Position numbers and translations under genes: made by a program
Shown here: one piece after another, positions 60,623 through 64,000 of the stretch
Numbering within the stretch: position 1 is the first letter of the stretch
Layout: each line of letters begins with the position of its first letter
Assembly (NCBI GenBank): GCA_963975575.1
Contig: CAXBHL010000005.1
Span: 124,001-188,000, forward strand
Reading direction: 5' to 3'
DNA length: 64,000 nucleotides
Source: UBA6054 sp963975575
Lineage (GTDB): Bacteria; Planctomycetota; Phycisphaerae; Phycisphaerales; UBA1924
The notes under the pieces: model-generated
Database searches by the model: none
What the model saw: only the letters and a program-made list of their open reading frames with translations
What the model was told of the DNA's origin: nothing

Positions 60623-62165
60623 TCCCCATGCGCTCGCGCAGTTGACCGGCCGAGACGGTGATCTGGACCCGTTCGTCGCAGTCCATGTTCTCGACGTGCC
60701 TGAGCATCATCCGCATCCGATGGTTCTTCTTGAACCGATCATTGTGTCGGATCAGGAAGTCCCAGTAGAAGGTGTTGAACGGGCACGCGTCCTCGCCGGT
60801 CCGCTTCGAAACGTCGTAGCGGCAGTGATTGCACGCGTTGCTCATCCGCTTGATGTACTTACCGCTGGCCGCGTACGGCTTGGTGCCGACGACACCCCCA
60901 TCGGCGTGCAGGGCCATCCCAAGCGTGTTCGGCAGCGTCACCCAGTCCACGGCGTCGGCGTACATCCCCAGATACCAATCCGAGACCGCCCGCGGATCGA
61001 TCCCCGCGATCAGAGCGAAGTTGCCGGTCACCATGAGTCGGGAGATGTGGTGGGCATAGCCCGTCTCGAGCACGCCCTCGACCGCATCGGCCATGCACGC
61101 CATGCCGGTCTTTGCGTCCCAGTAGAAACTCGGGAGTGAACCTTCGTGTCCGAGTTCGTTGCGGTCGCCGTACTCCTCACCCTCGTGCCAGTAGATCCCT
61201 CGGATGAACTCACGCCATCCGATGATCTGCCGCACGAACCCCTCGACCGAGTTGAGCGGCGCGTTCCCGGCCTCGTAAGCCGCCACCGCCCGCTCCACGA
61301 TCTCTCGCGGGTGCAGCAGTTTGAGATTCATCGCCGGCGACAGCAACGCGTGGTACATCGTCCGCTGCCCGAGCCACATCGCGTCCTGGTAGGTGCCGAA
61401 GTTCTTCAGCCGGCGGTCGATGAAGTCGTCCAACGCCTTCAGGGCCTGCTCTCGTGTGACAGGCCAGTTGAACGCCTCGATCGACCCCGGCAGGTCGGGA
61501 AACTCTCGACTGACGACATCGATCACATCCCGGGTCACCTCGTCGGGCTCGAACGACGGCAACTTCGGCGTACGGGGCGTTTTCTTGAAGGTTCCGCGGT
61601 TCTCTTTGTCCAGGTTCCATTGCCCGCCGACCGGCTTGCCGCCGTCCATCAGGATGTCCAGTCTCTTGCGTTGCTCGCGGTAGAAGTACTCCATCACGAG
61701 TTCCTTCCGCCCGCTCGCCCACGCTCCGAAGTCCTCGGGTGTCGTCAGGAAGTGGGGGTCCTCCTCGACCGCCAGCTCGACACCGGCATTCTCGGCGGCT
61801 TCCTCCAGAATCGCCAGCACCCGATGCTCGCCCGGGCGCACCGCCGCGATCCGCTCCGGATCGATCCGCTGGCACGCCCGCTCGATCTCTGAGCCGAAGG
61901 ACTGCGTGTTGTCCGGATCGTCGAGATGCACATACTCCACCCGCCAGCCGTCGTTTTGCAGCCAGGCGGCGTGGTGGCGCATCGCGGACAGGAACAGCAC
62001 GGTCCGCTGCACGTGGCTGGGCACGTGCTCGGACTCGGCCCGTACCTCCATCATCAGGAGGGTGTCTCGCTCCCGATCCAGCCCGAGGTGCTCGGGCAGC
62101 CCCCGATCGAGCTGGTCCCCGAAGACGACGCCCAGCACGCCGCCCGCCTGTTTCTTCTTCGGCAT
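60603..62165 (-). CDS. PhrB-type (6-4) photolyase with [4Fe-4S] cluster (FeS-BCP)
   Basis: A 520-residue cryptochrome/photolyase. The N-terminal domain is VVFGDQLDRGLPEH-like; the FAD region includes WREFIRGIYWHEGEEYG and SRLMVTGNFALIAGIDPRAV. Four cysteines, C357, C445 (NACNHC), C448 and C461 (EDACPFN), have spacings of 88, 3 and 13, identical to Cys350, 438, 441 and 454 of Agrobacterium PhrB, the [4Fe-4S] ligands. It repairs (6-4) photoproducts with blue light. It overlaps the DUF2256-DUF3253 gene convergently by 20 bp. Confidence 0.93.
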   Translation of the reverse strand: MPKKKQAGGVLGVVFGDQLDRGLPEHLGLDRERDTLLMMEVRAESEHVPSHVQRTVLFLSAMRHHAAWLQNDGWRVEYVHLDDPDNTQSFGSEIERACQRIDPERIAAVRPGEHRVLAILEEAAENAGVELAVEEDPHFLTTPEDFGAWASGRKELVMEYFYREQRKRLDILMDGGKPVGGQWNLDKENRGTFKKTPRTPKLPSFEPDEVTRDVIDVVSREFPDLPGSIEAFNWPVTREQALKALDDFIDRRLKNFGTYQDAMWLGQRTMYHALLSPAMNLKLLHPREIVERAVAAYEAGNAPLNSVEGFVRQIIGWREFIRGIYWHEGEEYGDRNELGHEGSLPSFYWDAKTGMACMADAVEGVLETGYAHHISRLMVTGNFALIAGIDPRAVSDWYLGMYADAVDWVTLPNTLGMALHADGGVVGTKPYAASGKYIKRMSNACNHCRYDVSKRTGEDACPFNTFYWDFLIRHNDRFKKNHRMRMMLRHVENMDCDERVQITVSAGQLRERMGISGPED

Positions 62166-62259
62166 CGTGTTCCTCTTCGTCTGTCGAGAGCGGTTCGCCG
62201 CGGCTATCCGGCCTGATGCACGGGTCCGGGCGGCGGTTGTGTCTGCGGTCCGGACGGCA

Positions 62260-62275
62260 TGTGGTAAATGCTACA
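62260..62275 (+). promoter_or_regulatory. Candidate MntR operator upstream of mntR
   Basis: TGTGG-N6-CTACA, 35 bp before the mntR start and directly overlapping the -10-like TACAAT at 62272-62277. It matches the second site at 62767-62782 in 9 of 10 arm positions with the same 6-bp spacer. Confidence 0.55.
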
Positions 62276-62309
62276 ATCGCAAACCGTTCCCCCGCCCGGA
62301 GCCCCACCC

Positions 62310-62726
62310 ATGACCGAACACCAGGACGCTTCCGTTCACGCCCGGACCCGCAGCGACCACGCGACGGAGACCGCCGAGGATTACGTGGAAGCGATCGCCG
62401 ATGTCGCCGCCGCCCGGGGCTCGTGTCGGGTCACGGACCTTTCAGAGCGGTTCGGGGTCACCCACGTGACCGTGATCCGGACGGTCCAGCGCCTCGAGCG
62501 TGAGGGGCTTGTGACGACGGAGCCCTACAAGCCCGTGGAACTGACCCCCAAGGGCCGCCGCCTCGCCCGGGACTGCAAGGAGCGCCACGACACGGTGTAC
62601 CGGTTCCTGCTGGCCATCGGGATCGACCCGGATGTGGCCGCGGCCGACACCGAGGGCATCGAGCACCACGTGAGCCCCGCGACCCTCGACCGCTTCCGCC
62701 AGATCGCAGAGAGCGGCCGGCTCTGA
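62310..62726 (+). CDS. mntR: MntR-like manganese-responsive transcriptional regulator (DtxR family)
   Basis: A 138-residue protein. Winged helix at about residues 22-75 (ETAEDYVEAIADVAAARGSC, then TDLSERFGVTHVTVIRTVQRLEREGLVTTEPY); metal-binding and dimer region with ERHDTVYRFLLAIGI and DTEGIEHHVSP. This is the E. coli-type MntR, which represses manganese uptake when Mn(II) is high. It sits 96 bp upstream of a metal ABC transporter operon that it probably controls; a similar box lies at both promoters. Confidence 0.92.
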   Translation: MTEHQDASVHARTRSDHATETAEDYVEAIADVAAARGSCRVTDLSERFGVTHVTVIRTVQRLEREGLVTTEPYKPVELTPKGRRLARDCKERHDTVYRFLLAIGIDPDVAAADTEGIEHHVSPATLDRFRQIAESGRL

Positions 62727-62754
62727 CCGGCCTCCACCCCATCGAGAACAGCGT

Positions 62755-62784
62755 TTGACACCAATATGTAGTCTGGCCTACAAT
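62755..62784 (+). promoter_or_regulatory. Promoter of the metal ABC transporter operon
   Basis: TTGACA (62755-62760), 18-bp spacer, TACAAT (62779-62784), ending 38 bp before the transporter ATG. Both boxes match the sigma-70 consensus closely. Confidence 0.75.
62767..62782 (+). promoter_or_regulatory. Candidate MntR operator at the transporter promoter
   Basis: TGTAG-N6-CTACA, a perfect inverted repeat of 5-bp arms lying inside the spacer and over the -10 box. Binding there would block RNA polymerase. The sister site is at 62260-62275. Confidence 0.6.
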
Positions 62785-62822
62785 ATCTGGACACGCGGCC
62801 GCGACCGCAGAAGGATTCTGGC

Positions 62823-63830
62823 ATGCCCACCGCACACATCGCCCGTCTGCTCTTGCTCCCGCTCCTGGCTTGCTTCATGTTCGCCTGCTCCGAACGGGGA
62901 GACGCGGGCGAGCGTCCGTCAGACCCGGCGGACGGCCAAGGCCCGGACGCTCCGTACACCATCGTGTCCACCACCGGCATGGTCACCGACATCGTCCTCA
63001 ACGTCGCCGGCGACCGCGCCGAGGTGATCGGCTTGATGGGCGCCGGTGTCGATCCGCACCTGTACAAGCCCACCCGCAGCGATGTCCAGCGCATGCTCGA
63101 CGCCGATGTCATCTTCTACAACGGGCTGCTGCTCGAGGGCAAGATGACCGACTCGCTCATCCGCGCCGCGACCTCCGGCAAGAAGGTCCACGCCGTCACC
63201 GAACTGCTCGACGAGCAGTACCTGCTCGAGCCGGAAGAGTTCGAGGGCCTCTACGACCCGCACGTCTGGATGGACCCGTCCGCTTGGAGCAAGGCCGTCG
63301 AGGTCGTCCGCGACAAGCTCATCGAGTTCGACCCCGCGGGCGAGTCCGCGTACCGCGCGAACACCGACGCCTACGCCGCACGCCTCGCCGAACTGGACGC
63401 CTACGCGGTCGGGGTGCTCGCGTCCGTCCCCGCGGGCCAGCGGGTGCTCGTGACCGCCCACGACGCGTTCAACTACTTCGGCCGGCGATTCGGGTTCGAG
63501 GTCGTCGGCATCCAGGGTATCTCGACCGAGTCCGAGGCCGGGGTGCAGGACATCGAGCGACTGGTGGCTCTGCTCGTTGATCGGGGCATCCGGGCGGTGT
63601 TCGTCGAATCCACCGTCTCGGAACGCAACATCAACGCCCTGATCACCGGAGCCCGCGCCCGTGGACACGAGGTGGTGATCGGTGGTAGGCTGTTCAGCGA
63701 TGCGATGGGCGACGCGGGCACCTACGAGGGCACCTACATCGGGATGATCGACCACAACGTCACCACCATCGCCCGTTCGCTCGGCGGAGAGGCCCCGGCG
63801 CGGGGCTTCGGCGGGGACCTGTCCGAATGA
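62823..63830 (+). CDS. Metal ABC transporter substrate-binding lipoprotein (ZnuA/TroA-like)
   Basis: A 335-residue protein with a signal peptide and lipobox-like MFAC (Cys22). Cluster A-I metal-binding motifs: His79 in VDPHLYKP, His147 in YDPHVWMD, His213 in VTAHDAFNYF and Asp310 in GMIDHNV. Three His plus Asp is the TroA/ZnuA set rather than the PsaA/MntC set (two His, Glu, Asp). It hands Zn(II) or Mn(II) to the membrane transporter. The stop overlaps the ATPase start (ATGA). Confidence 0.92.
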   Translation: MPTAHIARLLLLPLLACFMFACSERGDAGERPSDPADGQGPDAPYTIVSTTGMVTDIVLNVAGDRAEVIGLMGAGVDPHLYKPTRSDVQRMLDADVIFYNGLLLEGKMTDSLIRAATSGKKVHAVTELLDEQYLLEPEEFEGLYDPHVWMDPSAWSKAVEVVRDKLIEFDPAGESAYRANTDAYAARLAELDAYAVGVLASVPAGQRVLVTAHDAFNYFGRRFGFEVVGIQGISTESEAGVQDIERLVALLVDRGIRAVFVESTVSERNINALITGARARGHEVVIGGRLFSDAMGDAGTYEGTYIGMIDHNVTTIARSLGGEAPARGFGGDLSE

Positions 63831-64000
63831 GCACGCCCCCGGCCATCGCGCCGTCCCCCGCCCCGCCGCACGGCCTGAGCGCCCGCCCGGAGCACTCGGC
63901 CGACAGCCCCCTCTCCATCCACGCGATGACCGTGGCCTACCACCGCAAGCCCGTCCTCTGGGACGTGGACTACGACGCGCCGCCGAACAAACTCATCGCC
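63827..64000 (+). CDS. Metal ABC transporter ATP-binding protein (partial)
   Basis: Starts at the ATG that overlaps the previous stop (63827-63830) and runs off the right edge; 58 residues are visible. After a Pro/Ala-rich, probably disordered head (about 30 residues) the sequence IHAMTVAYHRKPVLWDVDYD follows the N-terminal beta strands of ABC ATPases; the Walker A motif is outside the window. It energises the substrate-binding protein encoded upstream. Confidence 0.85.
   Translation, partial: MSTPPAIAPSPAPPHGLSARPEHSADSPLSIHAMTVAYHRKPVLWDVDYDAPPNKLIA

Overview
The window is high-GC DNA (roughly 70% by eye) from what is most likely a planctomycete of the Phycisphaerae/Phycisphaerales type. 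The reasons are: a secreted protein ending in a planctomycete-style dockerin-like tail; three secreted proteins with VPLPPA-W C-terminal sorting tails; a planctomycete-style small membrane cytochrome c; and abundant HEAT and TPR proteins. No plasmid, phage, IS or CRISPR signature was seen, so this looks like ordinary chromosome.

Layout. 1-1.2 kb: end of a membrane protein, then three tiny minus-strand envelope/stress genes (acidic lipoprotein, DUF1328 membrane protein, entericidin-like lipoprotein). 1.5-15.5 kb: one plus-strand run. A tricorn-type protease is followed by eight genes whose ends overlap by 1-4 nt: methyltransferase, FAD oxidoreductase, type III polyketide synthase, then the four-gene DNA repair set (MBL-fold exonuclease, ATP-dependent ligase, Lhr-Core helicase, PdeM/MPE phosphoesterase), then purD. 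15.5-26.5 kb: a DUF4340 protein, a class I glutamine amidotransferase, a propeller lipoprotein carrying a SEC-C zinc motif, metF, a LuxR-type regulator, a dockerin protein, a THUMP-like methyltransferase, and an ArsR-methyltransferase fusion upstream of ahcY. metF, ahcY and the ArsR fusion all touch the methionine/SAM cycle.

26.5-37 kb: a LigD phosphoesterase-like protein, a small conserved protein, a nuclease with a zinc-type tail, asparagine synthetase, the agmatine-to-putrescine pair (aguB, aguA), aspS, a globin-like protein lacking its haem histidine, an SDR, a thiolase and a half-size EamA transporter. 37-40 kb: three tandem VPLPPA-CTERM paralogues, with a terminator after each. 40-50 kb: CinA, a homogentisate dioxygenase, a pseudokinase, HEAT and TPR proteins, and UMF1 transporter plus trpB. 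50-59 kb: a hydrolase, a eukaryote-type UDP-sugar pyrophosphorylase, rpe, a histidine-phosphatase fold protein without its catalytic histidines, accD, lnt, a HEAT lipoprotein, a coiled-coil membrane protein, and tRNA-Asp. 59-64 kb: a DUF2231-cytochrome c protein, a DUF2256-DUF3253 protein, a PhrB-type iron-sulfur photolyase, then mntR and the start of a metal ABC transporter.

The items most worth following up are: the uninterrupted coupling of a type III PKS operon to the Exo-Lig-Lhr-MPE repair cluster; three degenerate enzyme folds (pseudokinase, dead histidine phosphatase, haem-less globin); a SEC-C motif inserted cleanly into a propeller protein; a shared candidate operator upstream of mntR and of the metal-transporter gene; and an inverted repeat in front of the ArsR-methyltransferase/ahcY operon. 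All functional calls rest on reading motifs and overall resemblance; no database search was run.
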